From positions 1 through 64,000 of the forward strand of contig JBCCXL010000019.1 of the NCBI GenBank assembly GCA_039191605.1: a stretch of 64,000 bases of DNA, in the 5' to 3' direction. Shown here in pieces: positions 1-7,839 of this stretch. Source of the DNA: JBCCXL01 sp039191605 (GTDB lineage: Bacteria > Acidobacteriota > Thermoanaerobaculia > Multivoradales > JAHZIX01). Made by a program: the position numbers and the translations under genes. The notes beneath the pieces are model-generated. The model was not told the origin of the DNA and did no database searches. It was given only the letters and a program-made list of their open reading frames with translations. Every line of letters starts with the position of its first letter. Positions within the stretch are counted from its first letter, which is position 1.

Positions 1-3000
1 GTCCTCGTCCTGCCAGGTGGTCGTCTTCTTCAGCCGCCCATAGGGATCGTAGAAGCTCCTGCGCACTGAGGTGGTGAAGCTTCCCCCAATTCCGACCGGG
101 CGCCGACGGCTTTCTTCCACCACTCGCCCAAAGGGGTCGAGAGAGGCCTGAGTCCAGGACAGGGTTTGTCCGCCGAGATGGCTGGGAGCGACTCGGGTGG
201 TGGTGATCACCGGGGGGTCCGAGGAGCTCACCTGATAGCTGATTCTGGTTTCCGCCTCGTTCAGGGAGGCGTCGGGGGTGACCTTGGTGAGTCGCCCGAG
301 CTCGTCGTAGTCGAAGCTCGTGCCTTGGTCCGCCACGTCGAAGGAGCGTTCTGCCTTGCCGGTGCTCTGATCGATGACGGCCCGGAAGGAATAGGGAAAG
401 CCCCCGACCATGCGGGTAGAAGAGCGGGTGAGGTGGTCGTATTCATGCAGTAGCTGATAGCGGGTGCCGGCAAAAGCGCTTCCGGTGGTATCGCAGATGG
501 TGGCCGTGGAAAGCGAAGCGTCGTCGCCGCCGGCGAAGATCTCGGTGACGGGGAGCCCTGCGTCCTCGCCCACCTTCGTTCCATAGTTCATCGAGCGCAC
601 CAGATCCTGCCCTGACTTCGAGGTACCGCGGAAGCGACGCTCGCAGGTCATGTAGCCCTTGGTGTTGAAGGTAGCTTCGACGATGTAGCTAGTGCCGCCC
701 TCCTGCACCGTGCGGCGAGACCAAGGGTGGAGGAGCCAATCTGCTGAAGTAGCTGGAAGGTAGGAGGAAGGGGTGCCGGGGGAAATGTAGCCGGTGGCGG
801 CGTTGGGGTTGAAGGTGGTGCCGCCGGTGGCCAGGGTGATGGTGTTCACCTGGCGGTTGAGACCGCTCCAGCTGTCGGTGATGCGCTCGCGCTTGGCGGT
901 GCCGGCGCCGTTGAAGTTCTCCCAGCTGCGCTCGATCCAGTGCCCACTGTCGAGAGGAAAGACGGTGCGTTCCGCCACCAGACGAGGATTGATCGCAAAG
1001 CAGCCGGGGCCGTCGCCAAAGGCCTTCTCACAGTCCTGGCTTCGACCGGTGCTGTCGGGGTTGCGGAAGATGCTGGCGTAGCGACGGTAGACCCTGCGCA
1101 GCGTGGTGCAGGAGGTGGTGCCTGCCGTGCATTCAGCGGTTTCTTGGGAGAGATGGCGCTGGGTCGAAGCGGTGCCGTTGGTGGTTTGGGGCTTCGCGAT
1201 GGGAAGACCGTGGTCGGTGACCTGGTGATTCGAGATGGACTCGTTCACCGAGGGGTCCATCAGCCCCGCGCTCACCGAGTGATAGAAGGTCTGGCGAGTA
1301 TATTTACCGGCCGCTTCCGGGCCGTCGACGGTGGTCCTGCGGTAGTTGGCGCGATTGCAGTTAGGGCCGTGATTCGAGGGGCCTGCTCCCACGAGGGTGG
1401 TGTTATAGCTCCAGATCTCCGGCTCGGAGGTCGATTCGGGGTAGGTCCGAGTCTTGGTGCTAATTCCCGCCTTGAAGTAAGTCTCCTCAGCGAAGGGATC
1501 GGCGTTGGGGCGGTAGTCGCAGCGCGTCGGGAAGGGCCAGGAGCGGTAGGTGTAGTGCACTTCCCCGCTACTCGGTAAGCGCATGGAAGACACGGTTCCG
1601 GCCGTGGGATTGCAGCTCACGTTGGGCGAGCCCGTCGAGGGGGAGGGGGTATTCGAGGTGAAGGCCCAGGATTCGCCCTCTGGGGTATCGATCTGCTCCA
1701 GCACCTTCGTAGAGAGGGTCGCATAGCCTCCGGGGATGTTCAGCGTGTCGTGGGGGCAGCCGCGGATCGTGTTGGGGGCATCGACGTAATCGAAGCGGTA
1801 GCTGGAACGAGTCCCGCCGAAGGTGTCGAGATTGACCTCCGTCAGGATGCGCCTCAGGTCGCCCCATTCATCTCCGTTGAAGGTGTAATCACCGGGTCCG
1901 AGGACGACGCCATCCCCTCCTCCTCGAGTCGCGTCGGCACGACTGAAGATCAACTCGTGGAAGCGGTCCGTAGAGTCGGTCACCGTCCAGGTCTCCGTGT
2001 CGCCGCTCAGGCTGTAGTCCACGGTGATCTTGTTGCCCCAGGGATCCTGGAGCTTGCGCAGGCGCCAGCAGCCGGTCACCCCATTACCGCAGAACTCGGT
2101 GCCGGCGATGTCGCTGGTCTGCTTGAAGAGGGCGAAGGTGCCGTCGGGGTATTCCACTCGAATCTTGTCGTCGTGGGTCTGCACCATCCGCAGGTAGGAG
2201 GAATCGGTGGAGTAGCGCACCGGCCGGCTCGCGGTTCCGTTGTCCCAGCCGGTGAGGGATCTGAGCTCGTGGCGGGAGCCATCCGGGGCGACGTAGAGCC
2301 ATTGGGAGCCGACATCCGCCGGGTCGGGGCGGTTGGGGAAGAGATCCCGCTCCGGCTGAACGAGGCCAGTGGGCGGGAGCGGCGCGTAGAGCTTGCCGAA
2401 GTGAATTTCCCAGCCGAGACCGGCGTTGCTGGAGGGATTGGTGGAGGCGAAGTCGACCTCGGACCACTCCCCGTCGCATTGCAGGCCGTTGCAGGACAGG
2501 CGCACCGGCTGCCAGACATTCGAGTTGTGGAAGAGGCGGAATTGATAGCTCAGCTGGGCCCCGACGGAATAGCGCTGGCCGAGGGGGATGGCCAGGGTGA
2601 GATGCCCGGAATCGGTGGAGATGGTCTCCACATCACCGTCGGAGAGATAGACCTTGTTGGGCTCGACGCCGCGGTCGTTGCGCACCGGGGTGTAAGGGGC
2701 CACCGCGGGACCCCCGCCGTCGTCGGCGGCGTCGTCATCGCTGGAGGGCTCGATGACGGAGAAGCGCACCACCGCGACCTCCGAAGGGAGGCCCGAGAAG
2801 TCCTCGACCTGGGCCCGCAGATCGGCGGCACCGAGAGGTAGCTCCAGGGGGCAGCTGCGACCGCTGCTGGGATCTGTTCCAGAGGCGGAGCAAGAGAGCT
2901 CTAGGGGGACGCCTTCAGCTCGCACCTCGAGGGTGGACCAATCGACGCCGGATCCGGCGTCTTGGGCGATGAGCTCCAGCACGACCTCGTCCTGATCGAC

Positions 3001-4233
3001 CTTGGAGCCCTCCAGGGGCGCGAGGATCTGAAGGGTTGGAGGGTCTTCGTCCGTCGTGAGCCCAGACCAGTCCAGATCGACAATCGTGATGTCGGCGGCG
3101 ATGTCCCATTGCTGCAGCAGCTCTCCCGCTGGCGAGAGGCGGAGGGCGCTGCCGGTGCCACCGAGCCAGAGGCTACGACTGGCCAGATCGACTCGCAGCG
3201 CGCTCGGCGGATCGCTTCCCAGGGGAGCGAAGGGGTCGGTGACGGGCTGGAGCAGGCTCTCGTCTTCGGCGGCGCCATCCCCAGCCGGGCTCAGCTGAAT
3301 ACGTCGCACACCCTCCGAGTCCGCCCACCAGGCGCCGCCGAGGCCGTCGGCGAGCAGGAAGCTCGGACCGTCGGCCGAAGGAATCTCGGTGAGAAAGGAG
3401 GCTTCGCCGAGCTGGGTGCCGTCTGGGCTGAAGCGCGAGACCGCCGGTATCGCTGCGTAGATGGCTTCGTGGCGCACCCAGACTTCGCCTTCGACGATCG
3501 CAGTCGCCACGGCTTCGCTACTGCCTTCAGGGAGGTCAAGGCGGAGAGTCTCGAGACCGCTGAAGGGATCCAGCGCCAGGATCTGCTGCGCCGTCGCGAC
3601 CCACAGAGCGTGGGTTTCGGCATCCCAGGCTAGCTCTTGGATCGCTGCCTCTAGGTCGAGATCCGCGAGCTGCGTGCCGGAGGGCGAAAAGGCCGTGAGG
3701 CGCTGGTCGTAGCCCCACCAGAGAATGCCTTCTTCTGCTTTCGAGCTGTTGCTGGGGATGTATTGAAGGGCCTGGCGGCTCGCCGGGGCCGCCCCGGCGT
3801 CGTGTTCGGTCGCGGAGCTGAGAGAGCTTCGAGCGCCCAGCAGCGACTTATTGTCGGCATCGGGCTGCTGCGGCTTTAGGCCTTCAATGAGCTCGAGGCG
3901 GAGCTCGTCGAGGGACCCAGCGGTGCGAAAGAGGCCGTCTTGGGTGGCGACCCAGACGAAGCCGGTGTCGTCGCTGGCGATGGCTGAAATCTTGGGGCTC
4001 GCCACGGTGCCTAGGATTTGGGGAGGGCTACTCTCCAAATCAATGGCGAGAAGCTCGCTAGCATCACCTGATGCCTGCGCCGAGCGTTCCGTCGCTAGCC
4101 AAAGGATGCTGCTGTCGGCGGTGCCGGCTAGCGGCCAGATCAGCAGTGCGCTGAGGCTGAGGGCAAGGAATTGAAAGCGGCGGGAGAAGATCGAGCTAGG
4201 CTGGGAAGGCACAAATAATTCTACAAGACGCAT
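1..4233 (-). CDS. Secreted RHS/YD-repeat protein (C-terminus beyond left edge)
   Basis: The segments I translated from the ATG at 4233 to position 1 are all open in one frame (1411 codons), and no stop was seen, so the 3' end lies outside the window. The ATG follows GAGG by 7 nt. Residues 1-42 form a signal peptide (basic SRRF, then a hydrophobic stretch ending LAGTA). Residues about 45-400 contain propeller-like repeats such as GFVWVATQDGLFR. A bacterial Ig-like segment follows at about 408-440 (PPTLQILAPLEGSK). The RHS entry block with FHNSNVW is near residue 570, followed by YPDGTF, and YD-type repeats SLDPFGRVVEE and YDPYGRLKKTT appear at the visible end. RHS proteins usually form a shell around a C-terminal toxin or adhesive tip. 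That tip is not visible, so the effector is unknown. It lies about 730 bp downstream of the conflict operon, on the same strand. Confidence 0.85.
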   Translation of the reverse strand, partial: MRLVELFVPSQPSSIFSRRFQFLALSLSALLIWPLAGTADSSILWLATERSAQASGDASELLAIDLESSPPQILGTVASPKISAIASDDTGFVWVATQDGLFRTAGSLDELRLELIEGLKPQQPDADNKSLLGARSSLSSATEHDAGAAPASRQALQYIPSNSSKAEEGILWWGYDQRLTAFSPSGTQLADLDLEAAIQELAWDAETHALWVATAQQILALDPFSGLETLRLDLPEGSSEAVATAIVEGEVWVRHEAIYAAIPAVSRFSPDGTQLGEASFLTEIPSADGPSFLLADGLGGAWWADSEGVRRIQLSPAGDGAAEDESLLQPVTDPFAPLGSDPPSALRVDLASRSLWLGGTGSALRLSPAGELLQQWDIAADITIVDLDWSGLTTDEDPPTLQILAPLEGSKVDQDEVVLELIAQDAGSGVDWSTLEVRAEGVPLELSCSASGTDPSSGRSCPLELPLGAADLRAQVEDFSGLPSEVAVVRFSVIEPSSDDDAADDGGGPAVAPYTPVRNDRGVEPNKVYLSDGDVETISTDSGHLTLAIPLGQRYSVGAQLSYQFRLFHNSNVWQPVRLSCNGLQCDGEWSEVDFASTNPSSNAGLGWEIHFGKLYAPLPPTGLVQPERDLFPNRPDPADVGSQWLYVAPDGSRHELRSLTGWDNGTASRPVRYSTDSSYLRMVQTHDDKIRVEYPDGTFALFKQTSDIAGTEFCGNGVTGCWRLRKLQDPWGNKITVDYSLSGDTETWTVTDSTDRFHELIFSRADATRGGGDGVVLGPGDYTFNGDEWGDLRRILTEVNLDTFGGTRSSYRFDYVDAPNTIRGCPHDTLNIPGGYATLSTKVLEQIDTPEGESWAFTSNTPSPSTGSPNVSCNPTAGTVSSMRLPSSGEVHYTYRSWPFPTRCDYRPNADPFAEETYFKAGISTKTRTYPESTSEPEIWSYNTTLVGAGPSNHGPNCNRANYRRTTVDGPEAAGKYTRQTFYHSVSAGLMDPSVNESISNHQVTDHGLPIAKPQTTNGTASTQRHLSQETAECTAGTTSCTTLRRVYRRYASIFRNPDSTGRSQDCEKAFGDGPGCFAINPRLVAERTVFPLDSGHWIERSWENFNGAGTAKRERITDSWSGLNRQVNTITLATGGTTFNPNAATGYISPGTPSSYLPATSADWLLHPWSRRTVQEGGTSYIVEATFNTKGYMTCERRFRGTSKSGQDLVRSMNYGTKVGEDAGLPVTEIFAGGDDASLSTATICDTTGSAFAGTRYQLLHEYDHLTRSSTRMVGGFPYSFRAVIDQSTGKAERSFDVADQGTSFDYDELGRLTKVTPDASLNEAETRISYQVSSSDPPVITTTRVAPSHLGGQTLSWTQASLDPFGRVVEESRRRPVGIGGSFTTSVRRSFYDPYGRLKKTTTWQDED

Positions 4234-4967
4234 TTATAAACCTCATTGATCGCTTTGAGCATGGAGAATCCTCAAGAGAAGACATGAAACTTATCGAAAA
4301 TAATATAGCTGACGGCAGGGCGAGCCAAGGCCCCCTCGAGGGAGTAGATGAATTCGAGCACTAGTTCAGGTTCCGGCACCTTAGGTATGTCGACAATCCA
4401 AACGCCCTTCTCTACCTGTATTCGCTCCGCCGGCCAGACCAAGAATGGAGCAACACTGAATACGGCTTTATGCAAAAGACGAAATCGTCGAGTCCTTCTC
4501 CATCGCTCCTTCCTACAAGGCTCCCAACACGTTGCAATCGAATGAGGGCTGCGAACCTTCGTCTGCGAATGGTGCCAAGCTACATACTGATTTCGGGTCT
4601 TATGGGTACCTTCCTTGCGGGCAAATACTGAAGGATTTCTAGCAGCCCAATGGAGTGACGAAGATCTGCGGGCTATTGGAAGAATCGTGGCGAGTCGGCT
4701 GTCGTCGAGACTGGAAATTTCTCAGCAGGCTTAGCGGCTTGACTACCCTCTTCCTCGTGCCACCTGTGGGTGTCCCGTTTGCGATAAGTGCCGGAAGGCT
4801 TTACCTCCTAGGAAGCTCCGCCTTAGGCCCGCCAGATGGCAGCCAACTCTCAATTTTCAGGCAACATCTGGCCTTTGGAGTTGTGACTCACCCCGCTGCA
4901 GCTCGGAGTATCCCCCCTCTCCCGGCAGCGAGCAGATCTCACAAATTGTGATTGCAGCAATCAGGCA
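4234..4967. other. Intergenic region between RHS gene and conflict operon
   Basis: About 730 bp, less GC-rich than its flanks. It holds a probable broken small gene (4272-4503) and the 5' leader of the RHS gene. The part from 4504 to 4967 shows no convincing gene, no DGR template-like copy of the adjacent variable regions and no clear terminator hairpin. Confidence 0.5.
4272..4503 (-). pseudogene. Small ORF, apparently frameshifted in a T-run
   Basis: An ATG at 4503 follows a strong ribosome-binding site (AGGAAGGAG) but meets a stop after 11 codons (MEKDSTISSFA). One base out of frame, an open frame continues from about 4475 to the stop at 4272, ending in protein-like sequence (FLVWPAERIQVEKGVWIVDI, then PKVPEPELVLEFIYSLEG). 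Removing one T from the TTTT run at the junction would give a single 76-residue protein. It ends 38 nt before the RHS start on the same strand. No family recognised. It may be a genuine pseudogene, a slippage-controlled gene or an assembly error. Confidence 0.4.
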
Positions 4968-5783
4968 CTAGCCAGCTTCCACCACAATTCGAAACCCCAG
5001 ATCATCGCGGGCTTGACTGGGATAGTGAGCCCCACGGGCAGCGGCCCGGAGCCAGCGGCCTTTTTGGTTCCATGCGCCACCTCGCACGACGCGCTGCCTG
5101 CCAGTTGCCGGGCCGCTGGGGTCGGTCGTTTGATCTGGGTCGTAGGTTCGGTCTCGCCAGTCGGAACACCACTCATCGACGTTCCCCAGCATGTCGTAGA
5201 GGCCCCAAGGATTAGGTAGTTTTTCTTTTGTGATCCGCGGACCTCGGATCAGCCGGTGAAGATCGAAGTCGATGCCGCTGTTGTCGTCGTACCAGGCGAT
5301 TTCCCAGAGGGAGGGAGGGTCTTCTCCGGGCTCGACAAGAGCTGAGGCGTAGGTCGCAGCGGTCGTGCCTGCGCGGCAGGCGTACTCCCATTCCGCCTCG
5401 GTCGGTAGGCGACAAGTCGCGCCGGGGAGTCTGCGAGAGAGCTCTTGGAGGAATTCAACGGCTTCATACCAAGTCATCGCGACGGCGGGTCGCTGCGGGG
5501 TGAGGTAGCCGTGGCGATGCTCCCGCCCCATCGCTTCCCAAAGATCCTGTGTGCAGGGCGTCTCCCCTAGCCAGAAGCCGCGGGATATCGTCACTTCTCG
5601 CTGTGGCCCTTCGACGTAGGAACGTCCTACTTCGTCGGCTGGGGAGCCCATCAGGAACTTTCCTGGGGGGATCCAGCGCATGCGGTGCGTTACCCCTTCG
5701 GTTTTGAGCACCGCCCAAGGGCCGTAGCGGTCTTGCCCGGAGGTGATGCTCCAGGGCGGGGGCTGGGGAGATGTTGGTCCCAT
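4968..5783 (-). CDS. FGE-sulfatase-fold (SUMF1-like) protein, last gene of conflict operon
   Basis: A 271-residue single-module member of the formylglycine-generating-enzyme fold. Landmarks in order: RMRWIPPGKFLMGSP (about 35-50), GFWLGETPCTQDLWEAM, RLPTEAEWEYACRAG, NPWGLYDMLGNVDEWC and the C-terminal RVVRGGAW...LGFRIV block. It follows the two-module gene by 10 bp and closes the operon. The paired catalytic cysteines of true FGE, which lie just after the GGSW-type motif, are absent (NQKGRW here), so I infer a non-catalytic C-type-lectin-like binding module. Its C-terminal block (4983-5093) has the same length as the other copies but a diverged nucleotide sequence, so it is at best an old or inactive variable region. 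Confidence 0.85.
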   Translation of the reverse strand: MGPTSPQPPPWSITSGQDRYGPWAVLKTEGVTHRMRWIPPGKFLMGSPADEVGRSYVEGPQREVTISRGFWLGETPCTQDLWEAMGREHRHGYLTPQRPAVAMTWYEAVEFLQELSRRLPGATCRLPTEAEWEYACRAGTTAATYASALVEPGEDPPSLWEIAWYDDNSGIDFDLHRLIRGPRITKEKLPNPWGLYDMLGNVDEWCSDWRDRTYDPDQTTDPSGPATGRQRVVRGGAWNQKGRWLRAAARGAHYPSQARDDLGFRIVVEAG

Positions 5784-5793
5784 AGAACCCGAC

Positions 5794-7626
5794 TTAATAC
5801 CCCTTATAAGGGTCTACGACTAGGCGGAAGCCCAGGTTGGACCAGCTGTAACCAGGCGGGCGCCAGTCGCGGTTCGCGACGCGCACGCTCTGCGCGTACG
5901 AGTCCCACGAACCACCACGGAGGATGCGCAGCGAGCCTTCATCTGGCCCAGTGGGGTCCAGCGTCTCGTTAGGGTCGTAGAGCCCATACCAATCACTACA
6001 CCATTCGTAAACGTTACCCAAGGTGTCGTAGAGCCCCCAGGGATTGGCTAGTTTCTGCGCTACGGGCCGGGTTCCATGACGCCTACTCTCTAGGTCGATT
6101 TCTTCCTCACGATTCTTGAAGTACCAGGCGATGTCACGGAGTTCGGGACCTTCGTTTCTATCCCCTGCCGATAGGCCCAAGGCATAGGTGGATCCTCTTG
6201 TTCCTGCCCGGCATGCAAACTCCCACTCGGCTTCGGTGGGTAGGCGAACAAGAGAGCCATCTAGGCGATCGTGTAGTTTCTCAAAGAAATCCACACAGTC
6301 GTGCCAGGAAACTCGTTCCACGGGCCGCAACGGACTCTTGAACTCACTCGGATTCTCCTCCATCACAACCTCCCAAAGATCCTGAGTACAAGGCGTTGAC
6401 CCAAGCCAGAAACCGCGGCTGATAGTGACGTGTCTTTGTGGTCCCTCGCTGTCAAAGCGCCCTCTCTCCTTCGTCGGCGAGCCCATCGTAAAGGTGCCCG
6501 GCTCAATCCACCGCATGCGGTGCTGCACGCCCTGGACTTCGAACATCGCCCAGCGGCCGTAGTCGTCTTCGCCAGCAGCGGTACTCCAGCGGGGCCGCTG
6601 TTCCCCCCGCCGGCTCCGCCGGCCCCTCGGCTCGTTCTGCACGGGGGCGTCCCGCCCCGCGTGCTGACCGAGCCTCTCCCCCTGGGAGCTGCCGCTCCAG
6701 CGCTCCGCGCCCGGACCTAGGGCCAGGCGGAAGCCCAGGTCGGACCAGCGGAAGTCGGGGCGGTCCGAGTCGCGGTACGCCGCGCGCACGTACCGAGCGC
6801 TCGAGACCCACGCCCCGCCGCGGATGACGCGCTTCGAGCCTTCTTCTGGACCAGCTGGGTTAATCTGATGCCCCTCCCCGTAGCTGCCGAACCAATCAGC
6901 GCACCACTCCCAGACATTGCCCAGCATGTCGTAGAGCCCCCAGGGATTGGCAGGTCTACCCTTCACTTCTCGGCTTCCAGCAATTCTCATCTCGTGCTGC
7001 AGTTCGGACCAAGACACATCGATCCCATCTTCCAAATCCCAATCAACGCCGCTATTTCCGCCGTACCACGCGATCAGCCCTAACCTCGGAGCGTTGTTTC
7101 TGCCCAGGTACTCAACATCTCCGATCCATGTGGCCTCCGCCGTGCCAGCTCGACAGGCATGCTCCCATTCCGCCTCGGTGGGGAGCCGCACGGCGAGTCC
7201 TGGAATCAGTGAGCTCAGCCTCGAACAAAACGCAGCGCATTCTTCCCAACGAATACGCTCAACCGGCCGCTTCGGAGATTGGAAATAGCTGGGATTGAGA
7301 GCCTCTTCTCCCTCATCCTCTTCGAAGTCACCCGCTTCTCTTTGCACCGCCTCCCACAGCTCCTGAGTGCACGGCGTATCGGCAAGCCAAAAACCCTGAG
7401 TCAACGTAACAAGGTGGAGTGTCTCCCGATCAAGTCGCCCTTCTTCTGAGTCCGGCGAACCCATCCGGAAAGTTCCTGAAGGAATCCACCGCATACGCTG
7501 GCTGACGTTTCCCACCCGAAAGTCCGCATAGACCCCAAAGCGATCCTGCCCCCACGCGCTCGCCCACGGGAGCGGGAAGGGCGTGCTGAGGGGATGCTCG
7601 TAGGTTTCAGGCTGCGGGGACGCCAT
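5794..7626 (-). CDS. Tandem two-module FGE-sulfatase-fold protein
   Basis: 610 residues holding two FGE-fold modules. Module A is about 25-305 (WIPSGTFRMGSP, FWLADTPCTQELWEAV, RLPTEAEWEHACRAG, NPWGLYDMLGNVWEWC, RVIRGGAW...LGFRLA). Module B is about 335-605 (WIEPGTFTMGSP, GFWLGSTPCTQDLWEV, RLPTEAEWEFACRAG, ILRGGSW...LGFRLV). They are joined by a Gly/Arg-rich linker whose DNA (6621-6720) is homologous to the junction elements between neighbouring genes, but here it reads through in frame. The ATG at 7626 overlaps the end of a 73-codon ORF. No signal peptide and no FGE active-site cysteine pair. Module A ends in a DGR-like variable region (6721-6831). Module B's (5818-5928) is a more diverged relative. 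Confidence 0.85.
   Translation of the reverse strand: MASPQPETYEHPLSTPFPLPWASAWGQDRFGVYADFRVGNVSQRMRWIPSGTFRMGSPDSEEGRLDRETLHLVTLTQGFWLADTPCTQELWEAVQREAGDFEEDEGEEALNPSYFQSPKRPVERIRWEECAAFCSRLSSLIPGLAVRLPTEAEWEHACRAGTAEATWIGDVEYLGRNNAPRLGLIAWYGGNSGVDWDLEDGIDVSWSELQHEMRIAGSREVKGRPANPWGLYDMLGNVWEWCADWFGSYGEGHQINPAGPEEGSKRVIRGGAWVSSARYVRAAYRDSDRPDFRWSDLGFRLALGPGAERWSGSSQGERLGQHAGRDAPVQNEPRGRRSRRGEQRPRWSTAAGEDDYGRWAMFEVQGVQHRMRWIEPGTFTMGSPTKERGRFDSEGPQRHVTISRGFWLGSTPCTQDLWEVVMEENPSEFKSPLRPVERVSWHDCVDFFEKLHDRLDGSLVRLPTEAEWEFACRAGTRGSTYALGLSAGDRNEGPELRDIAWYFKNREEEIDLESRRHGTRPVAQKLANPWGLYDTLGNVYEWCSDWYGLYDPNETLDPTGPDEGSLRILRGGSWDSYAQSVRVANRDWRPPGYSWSNLGFRLVVDPYKGY
5818..5928 (-). repeat. Putative DGR variable region VR2 (diverged)
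   Basis: 37 codons from RILRGGSW to LGFRLV at the end of module B. Length and scaffold match VR3-VR6 without indels. Several variable codons keep the expected third base (GAC, TAC, CAG, AGC, GAC, TGG). Scaffold codons have synonymous changes (CGT GGT GGT, CCT GGT) not seen in VR3-VR6, so it is less recently homogenised. Confidence 0.5.
6621..6720 (-). repeat. FGE-module junction element L3 (fused version)
   Basis: About 100 bp, homologous to the junction repeats at 7736-7839 and 8674-8777, but read through as an in-frame linker between two modules of one protein instead of containing the ATGA stop/start. It keeps the GGAGC-N4-GCTCC hairpin at 6685-6698. Confidence 0.7.
6721..6831 (-). repeat. 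Putative DGR variable region VR3
   Basis: 37 codons from RVIRGGAW to LGFRLA. Scaffold codons GTGCGCGCGGCG, TAC CGC, CCC, CGC and CTGGGCTTCCGC match VR4-VR6. Variable codons read GTC, AGC, CGG, TAC, GAC, TCG, GAC, CGC, GAC, TTC, TGG, TCC, GAC. Ends exactly at the junction element. Confidence 0.75.
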
Positions 7627-7828
7627 GGGGAAACCTCACGCCGAAAAGAGGAGCAAAGAAAGACGAGCGCCGGCGAGCTGTCGCGGCGGCATCCACCGCC
7701 CTACTGACACACTGGCGCTCGGAGTCGATTCGCCAGCCTCTCGGCTCGTTCTGCGCGAGGTCGTCCCTCCCCTCGCGCTGACCGAGCCTCTCCTCAGGAG
7801 CTACCGCTCCCACGCTCCGCGTGCTCAT
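7607..7828 (-). CDS. 73-aa coupled ORF: junction linker without its FGE module
   Basis: The ATG at 7828 overlaps the stop of the upstream FGE gene (ATGA). The first ~30 codons nearly match the start of the gene at 8766 (MSTRSVGAVAPEERLGQ versus MSTRSVGAVAPKERLGQ, continuing through EGRDDLAQNEPRG). The frame then diverges into Arg/Ser-rich, unrecognisable sequence and stops at 7607, overlapping the start of the next FGE gene by about 20 nt. It looks like a leftover linker from a deletion or faulty module insertion. It may only maintain translational coupling along the operon, and production of a functional peptide is doubtful. Confidence 0.45.
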   Translation of the reverse strand: MSTRSVGAVAPEERLGQREGRDDLAQNEPRGWRIDSERQCVSRAVDAAATARRRSSFFAPLFGVRFPHGVPAA

Positions 7829-7839
7829 TCCGGATCTAG
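7736..7839 (-). repeat. Junction element L4 (direct repeat of L5)
   Basis: 104 bp directly downstream of VR4, matching 8674-8777 with about three mismatches. It contains the ATGA stop/start overlap (7825-7828) and the hairpin GGAGC-N4-GCTCC at 7797-7810. Confidence 0.85.

Noticed and set aside
4221..4262. 13-codon upstream ORF (MLKAINEVYKCVL) overlapping the RHS start
   Set aside because: It has a GAGG-like site but is very short and its frame differs from RHS; no attenuator structure seen, so chance is likely.
4655..4951. 98-codon plus-strand ORF downstream of the conflict operon
   Set aside because: No ribosome-binding site, no family resemblance and atypical composition; probably noncoding.
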